Below are positions 1 to 7,754 of a stretch of DNA of 64,000 bases, piece by piece; position 1 is the first letter of the stretch, and every line of letters begins with the position of its first letter. Source of the stretch: an uncultured Clostridia bacterium (GTDB taxonomy: Bacteria > Bacillota > Clostridia > Oscillospirales > Ruminococcaceae); the NCBI GenBank assembly GCA_947626165.1, contig CANQRG010000001.1, forward strand, positions 1-64,000, written 5' to 3'. Below the pieces are notes generated by a model. The model did no database searches, was not told the origin of the DNA, and saw nothing but the letters and a program-made list of their open reading frames with translations. The position numbers were made by a program, and so were the translations under genes.

Positions 1-44
1 CAAAAGGAGTTTTGTTTTCAATTCACCGCTTAAGCTCTTCTGAA

Positions 45-71
45 CCCCCGGTACAACCGGGGGTTTTCTTT
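45..71 (+). terminator. Rho-independent terminator of a gene left of the window
   Basis: An 8-bp perfect GC-rich stem (CCCCCGGT at 45-52, ACCGGGGG at 56-63) with an ACA loop is followed by TTTTCTTT. It would end a plus-strand transcript entering from the left, whose gene is not in the window. Confidence 0.85.
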
Positions 72-79
72 ATACAACA

Positions 80-118
80 AAAATCCGCCATCTAATTGAA
101 AGCGGATTTTGTTTTTTA
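80..118. terminator. Hairpin terminator between the upstream gene and spo0A
   Basis: A 9-bp stem (AAAATCCGC at 80-88 and GCGGATTTT at 102-110) has a T-tract on the plus strand and a shorter T-run on the minus strand. It lies just past the spo0A stop codon and probably acts in both directions. The U-run is better for plus-strand transcripts. Confidence 0.6.
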
Positions 119-142
119 TAATTTTTTAATTCTGATAGTAGC

Positions 143-961
143 CTATACCAGCGGTGATTTTGAATAAGCGCTTGCCGGGTTTCTGCTTTGAGCTTTAAGC
201 TTCAATGAGATCTTATCTGTAATAAGAGCAATGAATTCACTGTTAGTCGGCTTTCCCTTTTCAACATTGACCGTATATCTGAAGAATGAGTTGAGAGTTT
301 CAATATCTCCTCTGTCCCAGGCAATTTCAATAGCATGACGTATAGCGCGTTCTACTCTTGAAGCTGTTGTGTTGTATTTCTTTGCAACGGTAGGATATAA
401 AACCTTTGTTACACATTCAAGCATTTCCCTGTTTTGGACAGAAAGTATTATTGCGGTTCTCAAATAATGATAGCCTTTAATATGAGCCGGAACGCCAACC
501 TGATGAATTATCTCTGTAACAGCGATCTCAAGTGCAACTTCGTCATATGATTTGGTTACATCGACTTCTTCTGCTACAGGCGTTTCTTCAACACCCATAA
601 TCTCATTAATACGCTTTGCCAGGTAATTAATATCAATAGGCTTTCTCAAATAACATTCTACGCCCTTTTCAAATGCAGCCTTTTCTAAATAAGAATCTGC
701 ATAAGATGTGCATACAATGAAATGAGGTTTCTTATAAGGCGTGTGATTGAATTTTTCGACTAGGTCGGCACCGTTTAGATTAGGCATAATAATGTCCATA
801 ATAACAACATCCGGTGCTTCGTTTTTTATAGCGTCAAATAAAACCAGTCCGTCTTTTGGCCTTGCAATAACATAAAAACCCTTGTTTCTAAGAAGACTTG
901 CAAAATTTACTCCAAAGTCTTTGCTGTCATCGCCTAATAATACTTTAACTTTACTCCTCAT
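143..961 (-). CDS. spo0A: Sporulation master regulator Spo0A
   Basis: A 272-residue response regulator that, when phosphorylated, switches on early sporulation genes. Residues 4-118 are a receiver domain with the acidic pair D11-D12, the likely phospho-acceptor D56 in [10 protein letters not shown]85 and K107 in LRKP. Residues ~145-260 are the Spo0A-specific DNA-binding domain, with the recognition-helix stretch [18 protein letters not shown]. The length is normal for the family. It starts with ATG after GGAGCG. It lies downstream of spoIVB in the same direction, the usual Firmicutes order, but 353 bp away and behind its own sigma-A-type promoter (1121-1149). Identification is secure; that the organism sporulates is inferred. 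Confidence 0.97.
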   Translation of the reverse strand: MRSKVKVLLGDDSKDFGVNFASLLRNKGFYVIARPKDGLVLFDAIKNEAPDVVIMDIIMPNLNGADLVEKFNHTPYKKPHFIVCTSYADSYLEKAAFEKGVECYLRKPIDINYLAKRINEIMGVEETPVAEEVDVTKSYDEVALEIAVTEIIHQVGVPAHIKGYHYLRTAIILSVQNREMLECVTKVLYPTVAKKYNTTASRVERAIRHAIEIAWDRGDIETLNSFFRYTVNVEKGKPTNSEFIALITDKISLKLKAQSRNPASAYSKSPLV

Positions 962-1072
962 AGTCTTTTCGCTCCTTTAGTTTTTATTTAGTAAATTTGA
1001 TGTAGAGTAAATGATAAATTTCTGTAGTGACGTTGTAACAGAATTGTTGAGGATACATTTTAAAATATTTTA

Positions 1073-1100
1073 AATTGCCTAAAAGTGATCTAATTGCCTA
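1073..1100. repeat. Direct repeat AATTGCCTA in the spo0A leader
   Basis: Two identical 9-mers at 1073-1081 and 1092-1100 have starts 19 bp apart, just downstream of the predicted -10 box. The spacing is close to two helical turns, as expected for a pair of operator half-sites. Function is unknown. Confidence 0.4.
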
Positions 1101-1120
1101 GGCATCGCTCCTTGTTCCAT

Positions 1121-1149
1121 ATATTAGCACAAACGCGGATTAATATCAA
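1121..1149 (-). promoter_or_regulatory. Sigma-A-type promoter of spo0A
   Basis: Read on the minus strand this is TTGATA, a 17-bp spacer, then TAATAT. It lies about 160 bp before the spo0A ATG, giving a leader of roughly 150 nt that carries two direct repeats (1073-1081 and 1092-1100). The rest of the 353-bp gap is AT-rich and shows no ORF. Confidence 0.7.
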
Positions 1150-1314
1150 TAGGAAAACTCAAAAAAATACAGGTTTTTATCGTCATTTTTAATTTTTTCT
1201 GGACAAAATCAAATAATATATATTACATTTTGTATATTTTTACTTTAATATTACAAAATGTTTTATTTTTCAAGAATATTATTTCAAATATAAAATAATA
1301 ATCGTCTTCTTGAG

Positions 1315-2478
1315 TTAAGCGGCTAATTTAAGACAATTATTGCTGTCTGAATTTGTCTGAGATTGAGATATCATCGTTTGAGCTAAAATTCCGTATCCCA
1401 TTGAAGAGTTGTTCACAAAAACGTGAGTGACTGCTCCTATGAGCTTTCCGTTTTGAATTATAGGACTTCCGCTCATTCCCTGAAGAATTCCGCCGGTTTC
1501 TTCAAGCAGATCTCTGTCTGTAACTCTTATAACAAGATTTTTCGAGTCAGGATCATCTTTGTTCACCTGCTCGATATTGATAGAATACTTTGAAGGCTCT
1601 GAGCCGTTTATAGTTGTCAGTATCTCAGCTTTGCCTGTTTTTATCTCGTCGTAGTCGGCTATTTCTATTTCTTCGTTTTCGCTTGGCGATTCATCAAGCG
1701 AACCGAAAACTCCGCTGTTTGTATTTTGCGTGACGGTTCCTATTTCATTTCCGCTTAGAAATCTTCCTTTCAGCTCTCCCGGCGCTCCGTTCAGACCTTT
1801 TTTATAACCCGTTATGGATACTCCGCAGATTTCTCCGCTTGACAGCGGCATAAGCTCTCCCGTGTCTGTATCACATATTGGATGTCCCAATCCCCCGAAA
1901 GCTCCCGTTGAAGGATCGTAGAATGTTATTGTTCCTATCCCCGCTGACGAATCTCTTACCCACATTCCGGTTTTATAGCTTTTTTCGCTTTCGCAGTATT
2001 CAGGAGTCATTTTTATTGATATCTCCTCACCGGACGAGTTCTTGTCGTCAAAATTTCTTTTTAAAACAACTTCGACAGTCTCTCCGTTGCTTGAAGAAAT
2101 TGCCTTTGATAAATCTTCATTAGAAGTTATTTTTTCACCGCCAACGGAAATAATAATATCACCGACGTGAATTCCGGCGTTTTTTGCCGGGCATGAATCT
2201 GTTTTGCCGTTGACGTCGGAAAGTCTTACTACCATAATGCCTTCGGTAAGCATTTTGATCCCGAACGGCTGTCCGCAGGCTATGACCTTTTTGACAGTTC
2301 CGTTTACCGCAACGGCACTGTCAGACTGAGTTTTCAAACTGCCGAACTGACCGTAATTATTGATCGCCGATATAAATGCCGGGATCTTAGCGCCGTTAAG
2401 AGAGAAAAAGGTAATTGATGTCATCAGAAGAAATGAAGTCAGCAAAATAAAGGCTAAAGATTTTACTGTCTTTTTCAT
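1315..2478 (-). CDS. spoIVB: SpoIVB serine peptidase (S55 family)
   Basis: A 387-residue forespore-secreted serine protease that in Bacillus starts the sigma-K checkpoint. Residues ~8-28 form an N-terminal signal anchor. A PDZ domain covers ~75-140 (AGIHVGDIIISVGG). The S55 peptidase domain covers ~170-370, with candidate catalytic H199 in GGLGHPIC and S336 in the GMSGSPI motif; D321 is placed like the family's proposed Asp. It lies upstream of spo0A as in Bacillus. The leader carries a 13-bp inverted repeat (2505-2561). Starts with ATG after GAAAGGA. Confidence 0.95.
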   Translation of the reverse strand: MKKTVKSLAFILLTSFLLMTSITFFSLNGAKIPAFISAINNYGQFGSLKTQSDSAVAVNGTVKKVIACGQPFGIKMLTEGIMVVRLSDVNGKTDSCPAKNAGIHVGDIIISVGGEKITSNEDLSKAISSSNGETVEVVLKRNFDDKNSSGEEISIKMTPEYCESEKSYKTGMWVRDSSAGIGTITFYDPSTGAFGGLGHPICDTDTGELMPLSSGEICGVSITGYKKGLNGAPGELKGRFLSGNEIGTVTQNTNSGVFGSLDESPSENEEIEIADYDEIKTGKAEILTTINGSEPSKYSINIEQVNKDDPDSKNLVIRVTDRDLLEETGGILQGMSGSPIIQNGKLIGAVTHVFVNNSSMGYGILAQTMISQSQTNSDSNNCLKLAA

Positions 2479-2504
2479 AAAACAATTATCCTTTCTTTGT
2501 TACT

Positions 2505-2561
2505 TAATTTAAGCGTCAGGATATAAAAGAAAATCTTTTAAAAATCTCGACGCTTAAATTA
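2505..2561. repeat. 13-bp inverted repeat upstream of spoIVB
   Basis: TAATTTAAGCGTC at 2505-2517 is perfectly repeated inverted at 2549-2561, with a 31-bp AT-rich centre. It lies 27 bp before the spoIVB start. It may be an operator or a leader hairpin. No T-tract follows on either side, so it is not an ordinary terminator. Confidence 0.55.
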
Positions 2562-2673
2562 TAAATTCGATGCGCATCTTTATTATATTTTGCAGATTGC
2601 CCTGTATAATTCTATGGTTATTAAAGAAGTATTTGCTTTGGCTTATACTTTGGCTTTTATTATGTATCAGGGG

Positions 2674-2703
2674 TTGAGTTTTTCAGCATAATTGTGTTAT
2701 ACT
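2674..2703 (+). promoter_or_regulatory. Promoter of the 2743-3330 membrane protein gene
   Basis: TTGAGT (2674-2679), an 18-bp spacer and TATACT (2698-2703) lie 40 bp before the ATG. Confidence 0.6.
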
Positions 2704-2742
2704 GATTGTATTAATGAGAAACTTTAAAGGGGAAATAACTCT

Positions 2743-3330
2743 ATGTCTAAATCTGCAAGGCTAAAAAAAATCAAAGAGGAAAGAATGAAAAACGATGAAA
2801 TTTTCAGAAAGAAAGAGGAGGAGCGAAAGAGCAAGCCTTCCAAAGCCGTGAAAAAATTTATGCGGAAGGAATCATTTTGGGTCAAGCTTGTAAAATTTAT
2901 AATGGTTTTGCCGTTTTTGTATTCGGGATTTTTCTATGGCGGTATAACTGTGATAAGTATTTTCAAAAAAACCATTGATATTGATACATATGTCGGAATA
3001 ATAATTCTCATTTGTCTTATTGCAATGCTTGCGGCTTTAATTCTTGCTTTTAAACGATTTTATATTTCGAACTTTGCCGTTTCGCTGGTATCTGTACTTA
3101 CATATTTTTTTACAACAAAAAAATATTTTGTGGATTACGCAACTGGTAAGGTTACCGAAAGCGGTAATATAAATCCCCAATACAAGTATATGATTTGGTT
3201 TTATCCTATACTTCTGTTTTTATTATGCTCATTTATTCTGTTGATTATCGCTGTATTCAGAATTGTTAAGAAAAAACGAAAAGAAAGAGCAAAAAGATAT
3301 AATGCGCCTACAAAAAGCATTGTTGATTAA
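2743..3330 (+). CDS. Four-helix membrane protein of unknown function
   Basis: I do not recognise the family. The 195-residue product begins with a highly charged, Lys/Glu-rich cytoplasmic segment (1-40) of coiled-coil character. Four hydrophobic segments follow at about 43-65, 82-103, 107-124 and 148-174, then a Lys/Arg-rich tail (175-195). There is no signal peptide and no catalytic motif. It has its own promoter (2674-2703) and terminator (3347-3378), so it is a single-gene transcript, divergent from spoIVB. The ATG follows AAAGGGGA. It may be a small membrane scaffold; function unassigned. Confidence 0.8.
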   Translation: MSKSARLKKIKEERMKNDEIFRKKEEERKSKPSKAVKKFMRKESFWVKLVKFIMVLPFLYSGFFYGGITVISIFKKTIDIDTYVGIIILICLIAMLAALILAFKRFYISNFAVSLVSVLTYFFTTKKYFVDYATGKVTESGNINPQYKYMIWFYPILLFLLCSFILLIIAVFRIVKKKRKERAKRYNAPTKSIVD

Positions 3331-3346
3331 TTTTAATCAAAAAAAT

Positions 3347-3378
3347 AAGCTGCTGTATAATTTTACGGCAGCTTTTTT
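3347..3378 (+). terminator. Terminator after the membrane protein gene
   Basis: An 11-position stem with one internal mismatch (AAGCTGCTGTA at 3347-3357, TACGGCAGCTT at 3364-3374) leads into TTTTTT. Confidence 0.85.
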
Positions 3379-3520
3379 GATATTATGATAATTCTTGCTT
3401 CTAAATGAATGACAGTTAATATTATATTTGTGACAAGAGGCTAGGTATAACGCCGTTTTTTGTTTAATATATATAGTAACAGACTGATTTTATAAGTTTT
3501 ATAAAAAGGGGCGTTTTGTT

Positions 3521-3808
3521 ATGAATGAATTAAATTCGCAGGGGATAAGAAAAAATCACAATGCTATTTTAGAAAACAGAAAAAGACTTCTTTTGTCAGG
3601 GGTTACAGACGTTGACAGCTTTAATGAAAATCAGATGCTTCTTTTTACCGAGTTGGGAGAGCTCTTGATAAGAGGTAAAAACCTTCACATCAACGAGATG
3701 AATGTTGAAACAGGAGACTTTTCTGTCGAGGGGGATATCTGGGCGCTGATTTATGGTGATAAGGATAAAAATAAAAAACTTAATTTTATAAAGAAGATTT
3801 TTAAATAA
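3521..3808 (+). CDS. yabP: Sporulation protein YabP
   Basis: A 95-residue protein matching the YabP family, a mother-cell sporulation protein. Typical family features are the RKRLLLSGVTDVDSF and LLIRGKNLHI segments and the C-terminal VEGDIWALIYGD stretch. It is the first of four genes in the conserved order yabP-yabQ-divIC-yabR. The ATG follows AAAAAGGGGCG. In Bacillus these genes have a sigma-E promoter. I could not identify a convincing one in the 140 bp upstream. Confidence 0.9.
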   Translation: MNELNSQGIRKNHNAILENRKRLLLSGVTDVDSFNENQMLLFTELGELLIRGKNLHINEMNVETGDFSVEGDIWALIYGDKDKNKKLNFIKKIFK

Positions 3809-3834
3809 GAAATTTATAAAAGGAATGATGCAGT

Positions 3835-4317
3835 GTGCCTGATTATATTTTCGGACTTCAATATGAAACCAAGCTTTTTATGTTATCCTTTTTAGTGGGA
3901 TTGGTATTCGGCGCCGTTTACGATTTGCTAAGAATAGTCAGGATAGTTAAAAAGCATCATAAGACCGTAGTTTTTATTGAGGATTTTGCGTTTGTTGTTT
4001 TTTGCGCATTTTGGTATTTTTTGTTTTCAACCGACCTGGCAAGAGGTCAGATACGCTTGTTTGTTTTAATAGGTATGTTTATAGGGTTTGCTGTATATCT
4101 TCTTACTGTGGGAAGTATTACTACAAGATTTGCATCAGCTATAAGAATGGTCTATGAAAAAATAGAATCATGGCTAAAACGTAAAATTTTTACTCCAATT
4201 TACACAAATATCAAGAAGAAAATTGTGCAAAATTACATATCTTTAAGAAAAAGAATAAAAAGTCGCAAAAAAAACTTGAAAGTTGGGAAAAATGTAGTGT
4301 ATAATGAAGATAAATAA
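3835..4317 (+). CDS. yabQ: Spore cortex protein YabQ
   Basis: A 160-residue membrane protein of the YabQ family, needed for spore cortex formation in Bacillus. There are three hydrophobic segments at about 9-37, 43-65 and 74-93, followed by a strongly basic C-terminal half. The start is GTG, 9 nt after AAAGGA; no ATG fits the conserved N-terminus better. It lies 26 bp after yabP and is probably co-transcribed with it. Confidence 0.88.
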   Translation: MPDYIFGLQYETKLFMLSFLVGLVFGAVYDLLRIVRIVKKHHKTVVFIEDFAFVVFCAFWYFLFSTDLARGQIRLFVLIGMFIGFAVYLLTVGSITTRFASAIRMVYEKIESWLKRKIFTPIYTNIKKKIVQNYISLRKRIKSRKKNLKVGKNVVYNEDK

Positions 4318-4343
4318 TTAACTTTGCACAAGGAGGTTTAACA

Positions 4344-4673
4344 ATGGCGGGAAGTAATGATACATTGAACGAAATGCTCTCAAACCAAAAGAAGAAAAAG
4401 TCGCTTGCTTCAAAATTTGCAACGGTTGCGGTTTTGGTTTTCTTGATATATTCTTTGTATCTGGTTATATCGCAGCAGGCTGAATTAAACGAACAGCAAA
4501 AAGAACTTGCAAACATTAAATCGCAGATAACTGCCGCTAAGCAGGAAAATGACGAATATACCCGTCTGCTCAGCGGCGAGGACGAAAATGAGTATATGAG
4601 AAAAATAGCTATAGAAAGATTCGGTTATGCGTATCCGAATGAACGCCGTTTTTATGTTGCAAATTTAGGCTAA
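4344..4673 (+). CDS. divIC: Septum formation initiator DivIC/FtsB family
   Basis: A 109-residue bitopic membrane protein of the divisome, expected to pair with FtsL and DivIB. It has a short cytoplasmic N-terminus, one membrane helix (~28-48), an extracellular coiled coil (~49-76, ELNEQQKELANIKSQITAAK) and the family's C-terminal YMRKIAIERFGYAYPNE segment. Length and gene order (after yabQ, before an S1-domain gene) match Bacillus divIC. The ATG follows AAGGAGG. Confidence 0.92.
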   Translation: MAGSNDTLNEMLSNQKKKKSLASKFATVAVLVFLIYSLYLVISQQAELNEQQKELANIKSQITAAKQENDEYTRLLSGEDENEYMRKIAIERFGYAYPNERRFYVANLG

Positions 4674-4700
4674 TACGTTTTAGAGAGGATTTAAAAATTT

Positions 4701-5189
4701 ATGGCGGTCGAGATTGGTAAGATTTTTGAAGGTAAGGTATCGGGAATTACAAAGTTCGGAGCATTTGTTGAGCTTGACGATGGCGTTAATGGATTGGTAC
4801 ATATCTCTGAGATTTCAGACTCATTTGTAAACGACATTAACGACATACTAAAAGTCGGCGATAAGGTTAAGGTAAAGGTTATTAAAATTAATGACGAAGG
4901 TAAAATCAGTTTGTCAATTAAGCAGGCTGATGTTAAGCCTAAGACCAAAGGCTTCAATAAATCTTTTGACGGGCAATCGGGAAGAAAATCACAGTTTAAG
5001 CAAAGGCAGTATGAACCGCTGCCTGAGATAAGTGAGGACGTAGTTTACAGCGACGGATTTGTTCAAAAGACAAGCGGCGACGCAAATTTCGAGGATATGC
5101 TGAGCAAGTTCAAAGCGTCAAGCGAGGAAAAGATGTCCGTTCTTAAAAAGGCAGGCGATAACCGCAGAAGCAGGTCGAGAAGAAAATAG
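4701..5189 (+). CDS. yabR: S1-domain RNA-binding protein, YabR type
   Basis: A 162-residue protein with one S1 RNA-binding domain (residues 1-75: GKIFEGKVSGITKFGAFVEL ... LVHISEIS ... KISLSIKQ). A poorly conserved linker and a basic C-terminal tail (KKAGDNRRSRSRRK) follow. It is the usual neighbour of divIC. The role in Firmicutes is unsettled; a general effect on translation is often suggested. The ATG has only a weak Shine-Dalgarno (GAGAGGA). No clear terminator follows. Confidence 0.88.
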   Translation: MAVEIGKIFEGKVSGITKFGAFVELDDGVNGLVHISEISDSFVNDINDILKVGDKVKVKVIKINDEGKISLSIKQADVKPKTKGFNKSFDGQSGRKSQFKQRQYEPLPEISEDVVYSDGFVQKTSGDANFEDMLSKFKASSEEKMSVLKKAGDNRRSRSRRK

Positions 5190-5347
5190 TATCAGTGCGT
5201 TTATTGCGTTTATATTTTTTATATTCGTGTTAAACGGATAAGAAGCACATAGTAGGTTAAATTATTTATGTTAATATAACCGCTAAGGTGTATAATTAAT
5301 CGTGTAAAAACTTTAATATATTAAATCGTTAAAACGGAGGGATTATT

Positions 5348-6028
5348 ATGAAAAACAAGAGAAAACAAATTAGCAAGTCGATTATCTCTTTGCTGACAGC
5401 AGTAATTCTATTAACTGGTATTTCGTTATCAACAACAGCGTCTGCTGACTACGATGTGTATCCTACCAGTGTTACAATGGCTGTCAAAAAGAAAACAGTT
5501 AAAAAAGGAACGCACTTTGAGCTTTATGCAAGAGTAAGCCCTTACAATGCCGAAGATGATAGTCTTGTTTGGTCTATTGTAAAGGGTAAAAACATAATTA
5601 GGTTTGAAGATTACGACAGGGACGGCGACGAGCAGGAATTTGTTGCTTTGAAAAAGGGAACAGCTAAGGTTTGCTGCCAAATCAGAGGTACTAATAAGAA
5701 AGTATATACAACTATCGTCGTAAAAAAGGCTTCTTCAAAGGGAACGATTAAACGAATCGGACCTAAAACACGCACTATAGCAGTTGGAGACGATTTTGAC
5801 TTAGAGGTAAGAAAGTCGGCAGGAGTATTAAACAAAAACCTGAAGTGGAGTATTAAAAATACTTCTGTAGTAAGGTTCGATGATTATGACCGCTACGGTG
5901 ATGATGTGGAGTTCCGTGCAGTTTCGGCAGGAACGACAAAAATAACCTGTAAAAATAAAAAGACTAAAAAGTCTGTTTCTTTCACAATAAAAGTGGTAAA
6001 TCGTAATAACCGGTATTACGACGATTAA
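5348..6028 (+). CDS. Secreted protein with two bacterial Ig-like repeats
   Basis: A 226-residue exported protein. Residues 1-33 are a classical signal peptide (KKR-rich start, hydrophobic core, TTASA then cleavage). Two Big_2-like Ig domains follow at ~40-130 and ~135-222. Each carries the same unusual core, (I/V)-(I/V)-R-F-(E/D)-D-Y-D-R-x-G-D-x-x-E-F, at about residues 80-97 and 175-191. There is no LPXTG motif, membrane anchor or catalytic domain. The ATG follows ACGGAGGGA. Only a -10 box (TATAAT, 5291-5296) is evident upstream. The fold assignment is by repeat pattern and is fairly sure; a cell-surface binding role is inference. Confidence 0.78.
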   Translation: MKNKRKQISKSIISLLTAVILLTGISLSTTASADYDVYPTSVTMAVKKKTVKKGTHFELYARVSPYNAEDDSLVWSIVKGKNIIRFEDYDRDGDEQEFVALKKGTAKVCCQIRGTNKKVYTTIVVKKASSKGTIKRIGPKTRTIAVGDDFDLEVRKSAGVLNKNLKWSIKNTSVVRFDDYDRYGDDVEFRAVSAGTTKITCKNKKTKKSVSFTIKVVNRNNRYYDD

Positions 6029-6043
6029 ATTTAGCAAACTGTT

Positions 6044-6079
6044 TCGGGATGAGGTCGTAAAGATTTCATCCCGATTTTT
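6044..6079 (+). terminator. Terminator after the Ig-like gene
   Basis: A perfect 9-bp stem (TCGGGATGA at 6044-6052, TCATCCCGA at 6066-6074) is followed by TTTTT. It separates the Ig-like gene from the lipoprotein gene. Confidence 0.88.
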
Positions 6080-6104
6080 ATGATTGTAAAACTTGGGTGA
6101 TTAA

Positions 6105-6794
6105 ATGAAAATAAAGGAAAGAATACTATTATATATAACATTGATCGTGTCATTATTGATGTTTTCGGGCTGCGGAGTAAAAGATGTTGCAGGAAGCGAG
6201 CTTGTTGAAAAAGCCAGAGCGGATTACACAAAACTCGACAGCGCAAGGGTCATTATGACAAATACTCAGACAAATGAAGCTGAGCAAAGCTTTGTGTTTA
6301 AGTATGACGAAAAAGACGTTCTGACCTTTGCTTATGAGGGAAAATATCAGGACGAAAGCTATGCGCAGTACAATAACGGTTATGAGTGTTATACATTAGA
6401 AAACGGCGAGTATACCTTTACCCAGCGCGGGGACAAGGATTTTCAGGCTTATGACCGTGATTCTACCCATCCGCAGGCAAGCGAGGGGCTTATTATCTTT
6501 TCTGCGAATGCCGTTGAGGAGTCCTCAGTTTCGGAGGAAAACGGAATAACCTGCGTTGAGCATAAGTATGACCCCGAAAAAATCGGAGCGACGGCAGATG
6601 AAGGAAATGTAACAGACTTTATTGCCAGATTTTATTTTGATGAAAATGAGGAGCTTATGTATTTCACTGAGGAGACTGTAATAGACAGCGATGGAAAGAA
6701 GGTTACCCACTCTTATAAGGTGGAGATCACAGAGAAAAATGCTGTCAAGGATATAGAAAACCCTGTTCAGATACCCGATGATAATACTCAATAA
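6105..6794 (+). CDS. Putative lipoprotein of unknown function
   Basis: A 229-residue protein with a lipoprotein signal peptide: MKIKER start, hydrophobic core and lipobox LMFSGC, so the lipidated Cys would be residue 23. The mature part is acidic with alternating beta-strand character (VFKYDEKDVLTFAYEGKYQDESYAQYNNGYECYTLENGEYTF), reminiscent of LolA/LppX-like outer-leaflet folds, but no family is certain. The Shine-Dalgarno is weak (GGGTG, 8 nt before ATG). The gene follows the 6044-6079 terminator closely, so it may depend on read-through or on a promoter I cannot see. Confidence 0.75.
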   Translation: MKIKERILLYITLIVSLLMFSGCGVKDVAGSELVEKARADYTKLDSARVIMTNTQTNEAEQSFVFKYDEKDVLTFAYEGKYQDESYAQYNNGYECYTLENGEYTFTQRGDKDFQAYDRDSTHPQASEGLIIFSANAVEESSVSEENGITCVEHKYDPEKIGATADEGNVTDFIARFYFDENEELMYFTEETVIDSDGKKVTHSYKVEITEKNAVKDIENPVQIPDDNTQ

Positions 6795-6946
6795 AAGTTT
6801 TTGCTCTAGCTACTTGTCTCTAAATATAGTGTTTGCGTTTCAACCCACCACTATATAACAGTTGCCCATATAGTTATTTGTGCAGTTTGCATAAAAAATG
6901 GAATAAATTTAAGCAAAATTTCTACATTGCAAATTTTTTAAATTGC

Positions 6947-6975
6947 TTGATTTTGAGGAATATAAATGTTACAAT
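6947..6975 (+). promoter_or_regulatory. Promoter of the S10-spc-alpha ribosomal operon
   Basis: TTGATT (6947-6952), a 17-bp spacer and TACAAT (6970-6975). Transcription would start near 6982, about 358 nt before rpsJ. It is the only near-consensus promoter I noticed between 6795 and 7340. Confidence 0.75.
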
Positions 6976-6981
6976 TTATTT

Positions 6982-7340
6982 TGCATTGCGGTCAATTCCC
7001 GCATTGCGGCTGCAACAGATATGCGATGAAGCGGAAGGTTGCCGGCGGTTTGCCGGGTAATTTTCGCAGAGTATGTCCGATTTTAAACCGGGCGACTGTA
7101 ATGCTGAACACGGTATGTGCTTTATGCTTCTTGCGAAGGGCAGGCTTATCAGGTTAGGTCTGTTTTTGCATAAGGAGATACTTATCGTTGTGTTATGTCG
7201 ACCGAAAAACCACGTTAGTTTTTCGGCTTTTTTTAACAGACTTACACGGAACACACGGTACAGTGTAGATTTACAGAAAAGCTTTTACACATTATTAAAG
7301 GCTTTCAGCCCCCATTCAAAATTTATAGGAGGCGATTTAA
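6982..7340 (+). promoter_or_regulatory. Long structured leader of the ribosomal protein operon
   Basis: Roughly 358 nt of untranslated leader, with higher GC than the flanking DNA. Self-complementary elements include CCGGC/GCCGG near 7042-7060 enclosed by TGCGA/TCGCA (7021-7070), and CTTTATGC/GCATAAGG (about 7121-7174). It ends in an intrinsic terminator at 7202-7234, 106 bp before rpsJ. This layout suggests transcription attenuation, for example by a ribosomal protein. No known riboswitch or T-box consensus was recognised. Apparent ORFs here lack ribosome-binding sites. Confidence 0.55.
7202..7234 (+). terminator. Terminator-like attenuator in the S10 leader
   Basis: A 9-bp stem (CCGAAAAAC at 7202-7210, GTTTTTCGG at 7218-7226) is followed by C and seven T residues. 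It sits downstream of the operon promoter and upstream of rpsJ, the position of an attenuator. Alternatively it ends a separate short RNA. Confidence 0.75.
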
Positions 7341-7655
7341 GTGGCAGTCAATCAAAGAATCAGAATTAAAATCAAAGGCTATGAGCACGCAGTTGTAGAC
7401 GCAGCAGCAGCTAAAATTGTTGATGCGGCTAAGCGTTCGGGCGCAAAGGTATCGGGACCTATCCCGCTGCCTACTGACAAGGAGATCATTACGATACTTC
7501 GTGCTGTTCACAAGGATAAGGACAGCCGTGAGCAGTTTGAAATGAGAACTCACAAGAGATTGATCGACGTACTAAGACCAACGAACGACACTGCATCGGC
7601 GCTTCAGAGTCTTGACCTTCCTGCAGGTGTTGATATTGTAATGGAAATCAAGTAG
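7341..7655 (+). CDS. rpsJ: Ribosomal protein S10
   Basis: 30S subunit protein, also the NusE partner of NusB in antitermination. The 104 residues match the family length. Signatures include [30 protein letters not shown] and [14 protein letters not shown]. The start is GTG after TAGGAGGCG. It is first in the operon and is followed by a 99-bp gap with two alternative hairpins before rplC. Confidence 0.98.
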   Translation: MAVNQRIRIKIKGYEHAVVDAAAAKIVDAAKRSGAKVSGPIPLPTDKEIITILRAVHKDKDSREQFEMRTHKRLIDVLRPTNDTASALQSLDLPAGVDIVMEIK

Positions 7656-7685
7656 TTTCCAACGGAAATCGCAAGGTGCGATTTC
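7656..7685 (+). promoter_or_regulatory. Alternative hairpins between rpsJ and rplC
   Basis: A 9-bp stem (GAAATCGCA at 7665-7673, TGCGATTTC at 7677-7685) overlaps a second possible stem (TTTCC at 7656-7660 with GGAAA at 7664-7668). The two cannot form together. No T-tract follows. This could be an RNA-processing site or a translational control element. Confidence 0.45.
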
Positions 7686-7754
7686 AAAACAGTATTCACG
7701 CAGGTCATGTTGGGGTTTGAGCCTCAACCAATAACCAATTAGGAGGAAAAAATA

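Noticed and set aside
3379-3520. Sigma-E promoter for yabP
   Set aside because: Expected from Bacillus, but no -35/-10 pair with correct spacing could be picked out with confidence.
6982-7234. SRP, 6S, tmRNA or RNase P RNA in the S10 leader
   Set aside because: None of the conserved core sequences of these RNAs was found; only generic stems are visible.
7073-7369. Open frame of 98 codons in the S10 leader running into rpsJ
   Set aside because: No ribosome-binding site, it reads through a terminator hairpin and overlaps rpsJ out of frame; better explained as leader RNA.
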